64,000 bases of DNA, taken from the NCBI GenBank assembly GCA_002838185.1, contig CP017948.1:372001-436000 (forward strand), read 5' to 3'. A program made the position numbers and the translations under genes. Source of the DNA: Tenericutes bacterium MO-XQ. Lineage in GTDB: Bacteria; Bacillota_I; Bacilli_A; Acholeplasmatales; Acholeplasmataceae. How positions within the stretch are numbered: the stretch's first letter is position 1; every line of letters begins with the position of its first letter. Shown here piece after piece: positions 1 to 7,452 of the stretch. The notes below the pieces were generated by a model. It was given only the letters and a program-made list of their open reading frames with translations. It was not told the DNA's origin and ran no database searches.

Positions 1-601
1 CAAATGTACCAGTCATAAAATCATCTTGAGCATATCCCATATATAAATAGAATGCGATTGCGATTAAGATAGATGATATCATTAATGTTTTTTTAACAGC
101 ATCTTTTTCATACACAAGTGCAGTAATTGGAATCATCAAAAAGATTAACCAAGCTGGATTCCAATAATTAGTATATGTGCCAACAAGAATAAATGTAATG
201 ACAGCTACAAATGGGGATAATGCAACCACTTTCTCTTGTTTATCAGTACTTAAAATAATCGCAGTAATCGGAATAATCAAAAAGATTAGCCATGTTGGAT
301 GCCAAATATCAGTTGACATACCAATAATCATAAACACTAAAACTGCAAAAAATGGAGATAACGCAATAAACTTATGTTTATATCTTTTAACTTGCTTCAT
401 ATGTAATGTATCTATTAGTTCATGATAAACCTGGTTAGGATCACCTAATAAATTATATACATCATCATCTGATAAACCTCTTTCAAGGGCATCATCATAC
501 ATGCTTTCATAATCACTTAAGACATCTTTGATATCTATTTCTAATACTTCGTGATTATGTAAAACCTCTCTTAATTCTTTTAAATAATTAGTTTTGTTCA
601 T
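1..601 (-). CDS. HAAS/DUF1700-like membrane protein, 3' end outside window
   Basis: The reading frame starts with ATG at 601 behind AGGAGG and stays open to the window edge, so the C-terminus is missing. The N-terminal ~75 residues look like the helical HAAS domain found in PadR-partnered membrane proteins (LSDYESMYDDAL, GLSDDDVYNLLGDP). After it come hydrophobic hairpins in tandem: a 47-residue unit (LSPFFAVLVF...WHPTWLIFLIIPIT) is followed by a second copy (LSPFVAVITF...WNPAWLIFLMIPIT) and the start of a third. It overlaps the upstream padR by 14 bp, so the two are co-transcribed. By family knowledge, PadR/HAAS pairs sense envelope or drug stress; the specific role here is unknown. Confidence 0.8.
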   Translation of the reverse strand, partial: MNKTNYLKELREVLHNHEVLEIDIKDVLSDYESMYDDALERGLSDDDVYNLLGDPNQVYHELIDTLHMKQVKRYKHKFIALSPFFAVLVFMIIGMSTDIWHPTWLIFLIIPITAIILSTDKQEKVVALSPFVAVITFILVGTYTNYWNPAWLIFLMIPITALVYEKDAVKKTLMISSILIAIAFYLYMGYAQDDFMTGTF

Positions 602-914
602 TGAAATGACCTCCTACGATATTAAATACCCCTTCTAAAAATGATTTCCATTCATCTAAAGATTCATTTAATCTTTGTTTTCCTTGTTCTGTAATTTGAT
701 AATATTTTCTAGGTGCTCCTAGACTTGTTTGTTTCTCATATGTTTTAAATAAATGTTGAGCTGTTAATCTTCTTAATATAGGATAGATTGTATTTTCATT
801 AACATCGATGTCTTTTGCAAGTCTTTCGATGACTTCAAATCCATACATATCTTTTTCATCTATGACATATAAGATACACATTTCGAGTATGCCTTTTTTG
901 AGTTGAGTGTTCAT
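588..914 (-). CDS. PadR family transcriptional regulator
   Basis: This 108-residue protein is a PadR-family winged helix-turn-helix repressor. It opens with the family signature KKGILEMCILYVIDEKDMYGFEVIERL, continues with the recognition region (ENTIYPILRRLTAQHLF) and the wing (GAPRKYYQITEQGKQRL), and ends in a dimerisation helix. The start is ATG at 914 with AGGAGG upstream. Its 3' end overlaps the membrane-protein gene by 14 bp, the classic regulator-target pair. Two GTGTnnnACAC sites lie in its promoter, which fits autorepression. The effector cannot be read from the sequence. Confidence 0.9.
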   Translation of the reverse strand: MNTQLKKGILEMCILYVIDEKDMYGFEVIERLAKDIDVNENTIYPILRRLTAQHLFKTYEKQTSLGAPRKYYQITEQGKQRLNESLDEWKSFLEGVFNIVGGHFNEQN

Positions 915-926
915 AAAATCCTCCTT

Positions 927-976
927 ACTGTGTATTACACACTACTAATATATCACGGTACTGTGTAAAACACAAT
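927..976 (-). promoter_or_regulatory. padR promoter with two operator-like inverted repeats
   Basis: On the minus strand TTGTGT (970-975) and TATATT (947-952) are separated by 17 bp. Two copies of ACTGTGTAnnACACA start at 927 and 960, exactly 33 bp (about three helical turns) apart. One covers the -35 and the other lies between the -10 and the start codon. This arrangement suits cooperative repression by PadR; binding itself is inferred. Confidence 0.6.
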
Positions 977-1008
977 ACCTAAAATACACTTTTTTTATTT
1001 TTTAAATC

Positions 1009-1040
1009 TTGTCTTTTTATTTTTATTATGATACTATACT
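1009..1040 (+). promoter_or_regulatory. Candidate promoter of the aro operon
   Basis: A good -10 (TATACT, 1035-1040) sits 25 nt ahead of the leader-peptide ATG. The -35 is poor: TTGTCT at 1009-1014 would need a 20-bp spacer. It is placed here mainly because transcription must begin upstream of the leader peptide and attenuator. Confidence 0.4.
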
Positions 1041-1064
1041 AACAAATAGATGAGGTAGATATCT

Positions 1065-1115
1065 ATGAAAAATATGAAAAAGGCTGTTTATTACTATTAC
1101 GTATATTTGATATAA
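1065..1115 (+). CDS. Tyrosine-rich leader peptide of the aro operon
   Basis: A 16-codon reading frame encodes MKNMKKAVYYYYVYLI and ends in TAA. Five of 16 codons are Tyr, four of them consecutive. GAGGT at 1052-1056 serves as ribosome binding site. It lies between the promoter and an intrinsic terminator that precedes the DAHP synthase gene, the layout of amino-acid attenuation leaders such as pheL and trpL. The first gene makes DAHP for aromatic synthesis and the second is tyrA, so tyrosine is the logical signal. No T-box specifier or T-box core is visible. Confidence 0.75.
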   Translation: MKNMKKAVYYYYVYLI

Positions 1116-1209
1116 GGACTGCTTTTTGTGGCATTCCTTTTTGACAATGTGAAGGAACAGCCAAATCATGATTAAACAATCATCCTTGGGGTTCCTCAGG
1201 GATTTTTTT
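1082..1209 (+). terminator. Attenuator: intrinsic terminator with competing stems
   Basis: The terminator stem is 1182-1190 with 1195-1203 (ATCC..TGGG / CCTCA..GGAT), followed by seven T at 1203-1209, 31 nt before the aroF start. Competing pairings are visible. GGCTGTT (1082-1088, inside the leader just before the Tyr codons) is complementary to AACAGCC (1156-1162). AAGGAcTGC (1114-1122) pairs with GCAtTCCTT (1131-1139). AGGAAC (1153-1158) pairs with GTTCCT (1191-1196), which would destroy the terminator. A ribosome stalled at Tyr would mask 1082-1088, free 1153-1162 and so favour antitermination. Confidence 0.7.
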
Positions 1210-1240
1210 ATTTTTCAAGTATCCAAAAGGAGATAAGACT

Positions 1241-2260
1241 ATGATTATTAAAATGAAAAAGGATTCAACAAAAAAACAATACCAGAAATTGGCAGAGTTT
1301 TTAAAGAGTAAAAATTTAGAAATTAGAGATGTGAGTAGTGAGTTTGTCCATATATTTGGGATCATTGGAGATACATCCTCTTTTGAACCTGTAGACTTAT
1401 ATGCTTTTGAAGGAGTAGATGAAGTCACTAGGGTGTCAACACCGTTTAAAAAAGCATCGAGAAGTTTTAAAAAAGAAGATACCGTCATAAAGTTAGAACA
1501 CGGTATTGAAATCGGTAAAGATCAGTTTGTAATGATGTCTGGTCCTTGTTCAGTTGAATCATATGAGCAATTAAGAACGGTTGCTAAGGTCGTCAAACAA
1601 TCAGGAGCACACATTTTAAGAGGTGGTGCTTATAAACCTAGAACATCTCCATATGCTTTTCAAGGACTCGGAGAAGAAGGGTTACAAATATTAAGAAAAG
1701 TAGCTGACGAGTTTGAATTGTTGGTTGTTACTGAAATTCCAAGTTCTGATTTGCTTCCTTTATTTGAAAAATATGTAGATGTCATTCAAGTTGGTGCTAG
1801 AAACATGCAAAACTTTGAATTATTAAAAACTTTAGGTAAATCAACAAAACCGATTTTACTAAAAAGAGGATTATCCGCAACTGTTGAAGAATGGTTGATG
1901 AGTGCAGAATATATCATGAGTGGTGGAAATGAAGAAATCATCTTATGTGAAAGAGGTATTCGCACTTTTGAAAAATACACAAGAAATACACTTGATATAT
2001 CTTCAGTTTTAACAGTGAAGGAATTATCTCACCTACCGGTGATTATCGATCCATCGCATGCAGCTGGTAGATGGTCAATGATTGAAAAACTATCTTTAGC
2101 AAGTTTAGCAGTTGGAGCAGATGGGTTAATCGTTGAAGTGCATCATGATCCAGAACATGCATTAAGCGATGGTGCTCAATCATTAAAACCTAAAAAATAC
2201 TTACAAATGACAGATGAGCTTAAAGCAATGGCTAAACTCTTAGGAAAAACATTTATATGA
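1241..2260 (+). CDS. aroF: 3-deoxy-7-phosphoheptulonate (DAHP) synthase, type I beta
   Basis: Condenses phosphoenolpyruvate and erythrose 4-phosphate to DAHP, the first step of the shikimate pathway. The 339 residues match the Thermotoga-type enzyme: an N-terminal ~70-residue ferredoxin-like regulatory domain and then the TIM barrel. Barrel motifs include MSGPCSVES, LRGGAYKPRTSPYAFQG, EIPSSD, QVGARNMQNF, LLKRGLSATVEEW, LCERGIRTFE, DPSHAAG and EVHHDPEHALSDGAQSL. ATG at 1241 is preceded by AGGAGA. It lies directly behind a Tyr leader and attenuator, and in homologues the N-terminal domain mediates Tyr/Phe feedback, so expression and activity may both respond to tyrosine. Confidence 0.95.
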   Translation: MIIKMKKDSTKKQYQKLAEFLKSKNLEIRDVSSEFVHIFGIIGDTSSFEPVDLYAFEGVDEVTRVSTPFKKASRSFKKEDTVIKLEHGIEIGKDQFVMMSGPCSVESYEQLRTVAKVVKQSGAHILRGGAYKPRTSPYAFQGLGEEGLQILRKVADEFELLVVTEIPSSDLLPLFEKYVDVIQVGARNMQNFELLKTLGKSTKPILLKRGLSATVEEWLMSAEYIMSGGNEEIILCERGIRTFEKYTRNTLDISSVLTVKELSHLPVIIDPSHAAGRWSMIEKLSLASLAVGADGLIVEVHHDPEHALSDGAQSLKPKKYLQMTDELKAMAKLLGKTFI

Positions 2261-3087
2261 AAGTATTTATTGTTGGACTAGGCCTTATTGGCGCTTCTTA
2301 TGCAGAAGGGCTAAAACAAGCAGGACACCAAGTATATGCTTTTAATAGAACAGAAAGCATAGTTGATTTAGCCATAAAAGAAGGTATTCTTGAAAAAGAT
2401 AATCATTTAAATAAAATCAGTGAAGCTGATTTAATTATTTTAGGTTTATATCCAAAACATAATATCGAGTTTTTAAAAAATCATTTACACCTATTAAAAA
2501 AAGGTCAAATCATTACTGATGTCAGCGGGACTAAAGTCTGGATGATGGATGAAATTGAAAAAATTATACCTGAAGGTATCACATATACATCACACCATCC
2601 GATGGCAGGTAAAGAAGTATCTGGCTATCATGCTAAGGATTCAAATATCTTTAAAAATGCTAATTTTGTGATTGTTAAAGGGAAAAAATCACAAGAAAAT
2701 GACGAAATTGTCTTAAGAAACATCGCAAAAGACCTTGGTTTTGGTAAAATAACAGTAACAACACCAACAAAACATGATGAACTCATCGCATTTACTTCAC
2801 AATTAACACATGTGATTGCGGTTAGTTTAGTCCACAGTGATCATTTGGAAGAAACAAAAAGAGCAACCGGAGACTCATATAGAGATCTAACAAGAATCGC
2901 AAAGATAAATGAGAATATGTGGACAGAATTATTCTTAGAAAATAAACAAGCTTTATTAAAGAAAATTAATGATTTTGAAAAAGAGCTTGATGATCTTAAA
3001 AAACTCATCAAAAACGATGATAAAGAAAGTATTCAAACTTATTTAAAAGAAGCTAAAGAAAAGAGGAAACAATTTGATGAAGATTAG
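2257..3087 (+). CDS. tyrA: Prephenate dehydrogenase
   Basis: Oxidatively decarboxylates prephenate to 4-hydroxyphenylpyruvate using NAD, committing chorismate to tyrosine. The 276-residue protein starts with a Rossmann nucleotide-binding motif (GLGLIGASYAEGL) and has the family blocks TDVSGTK, HHPMAGKE and SQLTHVIA with the conserved His, then a helical C-terminal dimerisation domain. It overlaps aroF by 4 bp (ATGA), so translation is coupled. No ACT domain is present, so control probably lies at the attenuator and at AroF rather than in this enzyme. Confidence 0.93.
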   Translation: MKVFIVGLGLIGASYAEGLKQAGHQVYAFNRTESIVDLAIKEGILEKDNHLNKISEADLIILGLYPKHNIEFLKNHLHLLKKGQIITDVSGTKVWMMDEIEKIIPEGITYTSHHPMAGKEVSGYHAKDSNIFKNANFVIVKGKKSQENDEIVLRNIAKDLGFGKITVTTPTKHDELIAFTSQLTHVIAVSLVHSDHLEETKRATGDSYRDLTRIAKINENMWTELFLENKQALLKKINDFEKELDDLKKLIKNDDKESIQTYLKEAKEKRKQFDED

Positions 3088-4084
3088 TATGCAAGATTAC
3101 GACATCATGATTGGCAAACATATATTAAATGACTTAGAAGCACACATCAATGCCATCTATCAAGCACATGATATCTTTATTGTTACTGATGATCATGTCT
3201 TTGATCTTTATCATGAAAAAGTTAAAAGCATACTTAAATCTTATAAAGTTCATTTTGTATCCATTAAACCAGGTGAAAAATCCAAATCATATGATGTTTA
3301 TCTAGATACCATAGAAAAACTTATAGCGAAAGGCATCAAAAGAAATCATTTATTGATTGCCTTAGGTGGTGGTGTCGTTGGAGATTTAACTGGTTTTATT
3401 GCCGCAACCCTCTATCGAGGGATCTCATTTATTCAAATTCCAACAACCCTACTTGCTCAAGTTGATAGCAGTATTGGTGGAAAAGTTGGTATTGATTTAA
3501 AAGAGGGTAAAAATCTTATTGGCTCGTTTTATATACCAAAATTCGTTTTAATTGATCCTAACTTTTTAGAGACATTAAATCCAAGAGAATACCGTCAAGG
3601 TATAGCAGAAATGATTAAAGCGGGACTCATAAAAAATAAAGCATTATTTGATTATTTTAAAACAAATGATCGCGTGACAGAAAAAGAAATTTTAATGGCA
3701 CTAGATGTAAAAAAAGAAATTGTTTTAAAAGATCCATTTGAAAAGCATGAACGTATGTTATTAAACTTTGGACATACATATGGACATGCCATTGAAAGAA
3801 AGTTCAATTATGAGACATATAAACACGGTGAAGCGATAAGTTATGGTATGTTGATAGCTATTGAAGAAGGCATCAACCAAGATCTTACACCAACATATGT
3901 TTATGATGAAGTTAAAGAAGTCCTTCTCAACATTGGACTTATAAAAGAACCGTTTTTTAAAAAAGAAACATTAGATTCATATATCTTAACTGATAAAAAA
4001 CATACATCAAAAGCATTTCATTTTATTTGTTTAAAAGATATTGGACAAAGTGTCATAACAAAATTAGAAGTGGGTGAAAAATAA
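3077..4084 (+). CDS. aroB: 3-dehydroquinate synthase
   Basis: Converts DAHP to 3-dehydroquinate using NAD and a divalent metal. The ~335-residue protein shows the characteristic LGGGVVGDLTGFIAATLYRG, IPTTLLAQVDSSIGGKVGID, GKNLIGSFYIP and LNFGHTYGHAIE motifs, with the zinc-binding Glu and His residues in the last segments. ATG at 3077 is chosen because AGAGGAA lies at the right distance; an in-frame TTG three bases earlier is possible. It overlaps the end of tyrA by 11 bp. Confidence 0.95.
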   Translation: MKISMQDYDIMIGKHILNDLEAHINAIYQAHDIFIVTDDHVFDLYHEKVKSILKSYKVHFVSIKPGEKSKSYDVYLDTIEKLIAKGIKRNHLLIALGGGVVGDLTGFIAATLYRGISFIQIPTTLLAQVDSSIGGKVGIDLKEGKNLIGSFYIPKFVLIDPNFLETLNPREYRQGIAEMIKAGLIKNKALFDYFKTNDRVTEKEILMALDVKKEIVLKDPFEKHERMLLNFGHTYGHAIERKFNYETYKHGEAISYGMLIAIEEGINQDLTPTYVYDEVKEVLLNIGLIKEPFFKKETLDSYILTDKKHTSKAFHFICLKDIGQSVITKLEVGEK

Positions 4085-5355
4085 TGAACGTCACAATTAA
4101 ACCGTCAAAGTTAAATGGTAATGTAGGAGTTGTAAGTTCAAAATCGTTATCACATCGTTATGTGATTGCTGCTGGACTTGCAAAAGGTATTTCTAATGTC
4201 TATAATGTTCTAGATTCTGAAGATTTAGATGCAACTAAAAAAGCTTTAGAAGGACTTAATGTGGAATTTAAAGATGAGAAAGTGATTGCATCTGGATTCA
4301 AAGTTGTAAGCAACGATGTTTACTGTAAAGAATCAGGGTCAACACTAAGATTTATGATTCCTATTTATATGCTGCAAAAAGACAAAGTTGTTTTTCATGG
4401 CGAAGGAAGACTCGTTGATCGACCTATTGGTGTATATGAATCCCTTTTTAGAGATAAAGGATTAGGATTCACCTATTTAAACGAACCTCATTATCTACCA
4501 CTTGAAGTTAAAGGCAAATTAAAAGGTGGACATTATCCTTTAATAGGTAATATCAGTAGTCAATTTGTTTCTGGTTTGTTATTTGCATTACCTTTAGCTA
4601 AAGAAGATTCAACCATTGAACTTTTAACACCACTGTCATCTAAAGGTTATGTAGATATGACATTGGATACTTTAGAAAAATTTGGTATTAAATATACGTG
4701 GGAAAATCAATTCATTCATATCCCAGGCAATCAAAAATATATCCCTAAAATGGTTACCGTTGAAGGAGATTTCTCTCAAGCTGCTTTTTGGCTTGTTGCA
4801 GGGACAATTAATCAACATCAATTACCATTAAGTTTAAGAAATCTAGATCCAAATAGTAAACAGGGCGATAAAATTATAGTCGATATCCTTTCAAAAATGG
4901 GAGCATACGTCTATTTCCAAAAAGATTTAAAACAATATGTTGTTTATCCTAGAAAAACAAAAGCAATCACAATAGATGTTGACCCAAATCCAGATTTAGG
5001 TCCTATCTTAATGGTTTTAGCTGCACTAAGTGAAGGAGAAACACATTTTATCAATTGTAGAAGATTAAAAATTAAAGAATCTGACCGATTACAAGCAATG
5101 TATGAAGTATTAACATCTTTAGGTGTTGATATGAGAATCACAGATGATGAAGCTTGGATTAAAGGTCAAGATAGTTTTAAAGGGAATTTAACGTTTGATT
5201 CATATGGAGATCATCGCATCGTCATGGCGATTGCAATCGCAAGCCTTAGAGCTGACGGTCCAATCACAATTTTAAATGCAGAACATGTATCAAAAAGTTA
5301 TCCAACATTCTTTGAAGTCTTTAAATCTTTAGGAGGCATTGTTGATGAAGCTTGA
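4084..5355 (+). CDS. aroA: 3-phosphoshikimate 1-carboxyvinyltransferase (EPSP synthase)
   Basis: Transfers the enolpyruvyl group of PEP to shikimate 3-phosphate. The 423-residue protein has the expected motifs of the two-domain inside-out barrel: SKSLSHRYVIAA at the start, ESGSTLRF in place of the GNAGT loop, SSQFVSGLL, GDFSQAAFWL, DPNPDLGPI, RLKIKESDRLQA and YGDHRIVMA near the end. Its ATG shares one base with the aroB stop (TAATG). The GSTLRF version of the loop is seen in many Firmicutes enzymes; I draw no conclusion on glyphosate response. Confidence 0.95.
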   Translation: MNVTIKPSKLNGNVGVVSSKSLSHRYVIAAGLAKGISNVYNVLDSEDLDATKKALEGLNVEFKDEKVIASGFKVVSNDVYCKESGSTLRFMIPIYMLQKDKVVFHGEGRLVDRPIGVYESLFRDKGLGFTYLNEPHYLPLEVKGKLKGGHYPLIGNISSQFVSGLLFALPLAKEDSTIELLTPLSSKGYVDMTLDTLEKFGIKYTWENQFIHIPGNQKYIPKMVTVEGDFSQAAFWLVAGTINQHQLPLSLRNLDPNSKQGDKIIVDILSKMGAYVYFQKDLKQYVVYPRKTKAITIDVDPNPDLGPILMVLAALSEGETHFINCRRLKIKESDRLQAMYEVLTSLGVDMRITDDEAWIKGQDSFKGNLTFDSYGDHRIVMAIAIASLRADGPITILNAEHVSKSYPTFFEVFKSLGGIVDEA

Positions 5356-5605
5356 TGTACTTAGAAAAGAGATTGAAGACATAGATAAAGAGATGCTTGA
5401 ACTTTTTGTTAAAAGAATGGATATTTCTTATCAAATAGGTAGTTATAAGAAAGAACATCATTTACCAATTTTTGATGAAAAAAGAGAAAAAGCATTACTT
5501 GATAAACAAAGAGCATTACTTGATAATGAAGTTTTATGGCCATTATATAAAGACTTTTTAAAAGAAGTGATGAGATTATCGAAAGCATTTCAAAAAACAT
5601 GTTAA
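5345..5605 (+). CDS. Chorismate mutase, AroQ type
   Basis: Rearranges chorismate to prephenate, the substrate of the upstream TyrA. The 86-residue all-helical protein has the AroQ pattern LRKEIEDIDKEMLELFVKRM, IGSYKKEHHLPIFDEKREK and a C-terminal Q-type helix. ATG at 5345 is chosen because AGGAGG ends eight bases before it; in-frame TTG codons lie six and three bases upstream. It overlaps the end of aroA by 11 bp and the start of aroE by 7 bp. Confidence 0.9.
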   Translation: MKLDVLRKEIEDIDKEMLELFVKRMDISYQIGSYKKEHHLPIFDEKREKALLDKQRALLDNEVLWPLYKDFLKEVMRLSKAFQKTC

Positions 5606-6375
5606 GATTTGGACTCATTGGAAAAAACATTAGTTATTCAAAATCTCCAAGAATACATCATGTTTTAGCAAACCATTTAAAACTTGATATCACTTATGAT
5701 TTACTAGATGTTGATCAAAATGGGTTAAGTCTATTAATCAATCAATTAAAAACTCATGATTATCATGGTTTTAATGTAACTCAACCCTATAAACAAAAAA
5801 TCATTTCATTGATTGATGTTTTAACACCAAAAGCCAAACGGATTAATGCCGTAAATACAGTTTATCTAAAAGATGGATTGGTCATTGGTGATAACACCGA
5901 TTATGATGGTTTTTTAGGACTGTTAAAAAGAAATCATATAGATTTAAAGGATAAAGATATATACATTTTAGGTACAGGTGGAGCTGCACAATCAGTTTAT
6001 TATGTGCTTCATGATATGGATTTTAAACCGTTTTATGTCACAAGAGATCCTTTAAAAGTTGATGAAAAAACGATTACTTATGATACGTTATATCAAAGAC
6101 ATGCGGATATCATTATCCAAACAACACCTGTTGGTACATATCCTCATATACATGAATCAATATTAAAAAAAGCGTATGTTAAAGATAAAATGGTTGTGGA
6201 TTTAATCTATAACCCATTAGAAACACAAATGCTTAAAGATGCAAAATCAGGAGTCAATGGACTTGACATGTTAATGCTTCAAGCAATTGAATCATTTATG
6301 ATATGGACACATAAAAAAATAGAACTCACTGATGAGCTCTATCAAAAACTTAAGGAAGTGATTACACATGAATAG
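5599..6375 (+). CDS. aroE: Shikimate dehydrogenase
   Basis: Reduces 3-dehydroshikimate to shikimate with NADPH. The 258-residue protein has the substrate loop GKNISYSKSPRIHH, the catalytic Lys in NVTQPYKQKI, the catalytic Asp in DNTDYDGFLGL, the nucleotide loop LGTGGAAQSVYYVL and NPLETQML near the C-terminus. Its ATG lies inside the end of the chorismate mutase gene (7-bp overlap) and its end overlaps aroC by 8 bp, so it is translationally embedded in the operon. Confidence 0.94.
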   Translation: MLRFGLIGKNISYSKSPRIHHVLANHLKLDITYDLLDVDQNGLSLLINQLKTHDYHGFNVTQPYKQKIISLIDVLTPKAKRINAVNTVYLKDGLVIGDNTDYDGFLGLLKRNHIDLKDKDIYILGTGGAAQSVYYVLHDMDFKPFYVTRDPLKVDEKTITYDTLYQRHADIIIQTTPVGTYPHIHESILKKAYVKDKMVVDLIYNPLETQMLKDAKSGVNGLDMLMLQAIESFMIWTHKKIELTDELYQKLKEVITHE

Positions 6376-7354
6376 TTATGGCAATTTATTTAAAGTAACA
6401 CTATATGGAGAATCTCATCAACCAGCAATTGGTGTCGTAATTGACGGATTACCTGCTGGAACAAAGATTGATGAAGATCTAATTAAACATGATTTAGAAC
6501 AAAGAAAACCAAAGGCTATCGGAACAACACCAAGAAAAGAAGATGACATCTATAGAATTACAAGTGGTGTTTTTAATGGGATTGCAACTGGATCTCCGAT
6601 TCATGTGATGATCGAAAATAAAAATGTTAAATCTAAGGATTATGAACATTTAAAAACCCATCCGAGACCTGGGCATGCTGATTTTGTGAGCGAAGTAAAA
6701 TATAAAGGATTCCAAGATTATCGAGGTGGTGGACGCTTCTCAGGTAGGCTAACAGCAGCATTGGTTGTGGCTGGTAGTTTTGCAAAAATGGCGATTCCAT
6801 TTAAGATTAAGCACGAATTATCTCAAGTAGGAACATTAAAAGATATGACAAAACTTGATGATTATCTATTAAGTGTGATGGAAAAACAAGATTCTGTTGG
6901 TGGAACTATTAGTTTAACCATATCAGATATGATTGTTGGTATTGGAGAACCATTTTTTGATAAGTTAAATGCAGAACTTGCAAAACTTTTATTTTCTGTA
7001 CCGGCTGTAAAAGGTGTTGAGTTTGGTCTTGGATTTGAAGGTGTAACTAAGTTAGGCAGTGAATTTAATGATGTCATTGTTGATGAACATGGAAAAACTA
7101 AAACCAATCATCAAGGAGGTATTAACGGAGGTATTTCTAATGGGAATGATATTCATATTAGAGTCTTTGTTAAACCAACATCGAGTATTCAAAAGAAACA
7201 AGATACGTTCCATTTAAAAGCTAAAAAAGTTGAGGTTTTAGACATTGGTGGAAGACATGATGTCGCAATCGTAAGAAGAGTCGGCATTGTACTAGAAAAC
7301 GTAGTAGCTATAGCTTTACTTGACCAGTATTTAATGTATAAAGCTTATCATTAA
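6368..7354 (+). CDS. aroC: Chorismate synthase, short divergent form
   Basis: Converts EPSP to chorismate with reduced FMN. At 328 residues it is shorter than the usual 350-390. Family motifs are recognisable: YGESHQPAIG (usually GESHG), RPGHADF with a conserved active-site His, DYRGGGRFSGR, GGINGGISNGNDI and GGRHDVAIVRR. In the third motif the canonical SARET is replaced by SGRLT. Synteny at the end of an aro operon supports the assignment. It is followed by an intrinsic terminator. Confidence 0.88.
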   Translation: MNSYGNLFKVTLYGESHQPAIGVVIDGLPAGTKIDEDLIKHDLEQRKPKAIGTTPRKEDDIYRITSGVFNGIATGSPIHVMIENKNVKSKDYEHLKTHPRPGHADFVSEVKYKGFQDYRGGGRFSGRLTAALVVAGSFAKMAIPFKIKHELSQVGTLKDMTKLDDYLLSVMEKQDSVGGTISLTISDMIVGIGEPFFDKLNAELAKLLFSVPAVKGVEFGLGFEGVTKLGSEFNDVIVDEHGKTKTNHQGGINGGISNGNDIHIRVFVKPTSSIQKKQDTFHLKAKKVEVLDIGGRHDVAIVRRVGIVLENVVAIALLDQYLMYKAYH

Positions 7355-7361
7355 CATCCAA

Positions 7362-7397
7362 AAGTTTTTACGTTTATTGACGTAAAGACTTTTTTTT
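7362..7397 (+). terminator. Intrinsic terminator of the aro operon
   Basis: AAGTTTTTACGT (7362-7373) and ACGTAAAGACTT (7380-7391) form a stem followed by a run of T. The 3' arm also carries the -35 of the next promoter. Confidence 0.8.
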
Positions 7398-7436
7398 GTT
7401 ATTATATACATGAACATATGAACAGATATTCATATG
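7377..7436 (+). promoter_or_regulatory. Metal-responsive promoter and ArsR-type operator
   Basis: TTGACG (7377-7382) and TATTAT (7400-7405) are 17 bp apart. Just downstream CATATGAA (7415-7422), six bases, and TTCATATG (7429-7436) make a perfect 8-bp inverted repeat. It contains the TGAA-n-TTCA core typical of CzrA/CadC-class operators. The site would cover the start of transcription, so metal-free repressor should block the arsR-ATPase operon. Confidence 0.75.
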
Positions 7437-7452
7437 TAATGGAGGTTATCAT

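Noticed and set aside
177-425. Plus-strand frame of 82 codons
   Set aside because: It lies opposite the HAAS-type membrane protein, whose domains and ribosome binding site are clear; the plus frame has neither.
1041-1240. T-box riboswitch upstream of aroF
   Set aside because: No T-box core (AGGGUGGNACCGCG-like), specifier loop or AG-bulge pattern is visible; the Tyr-codon leader peptide and competing stems explain the region better.
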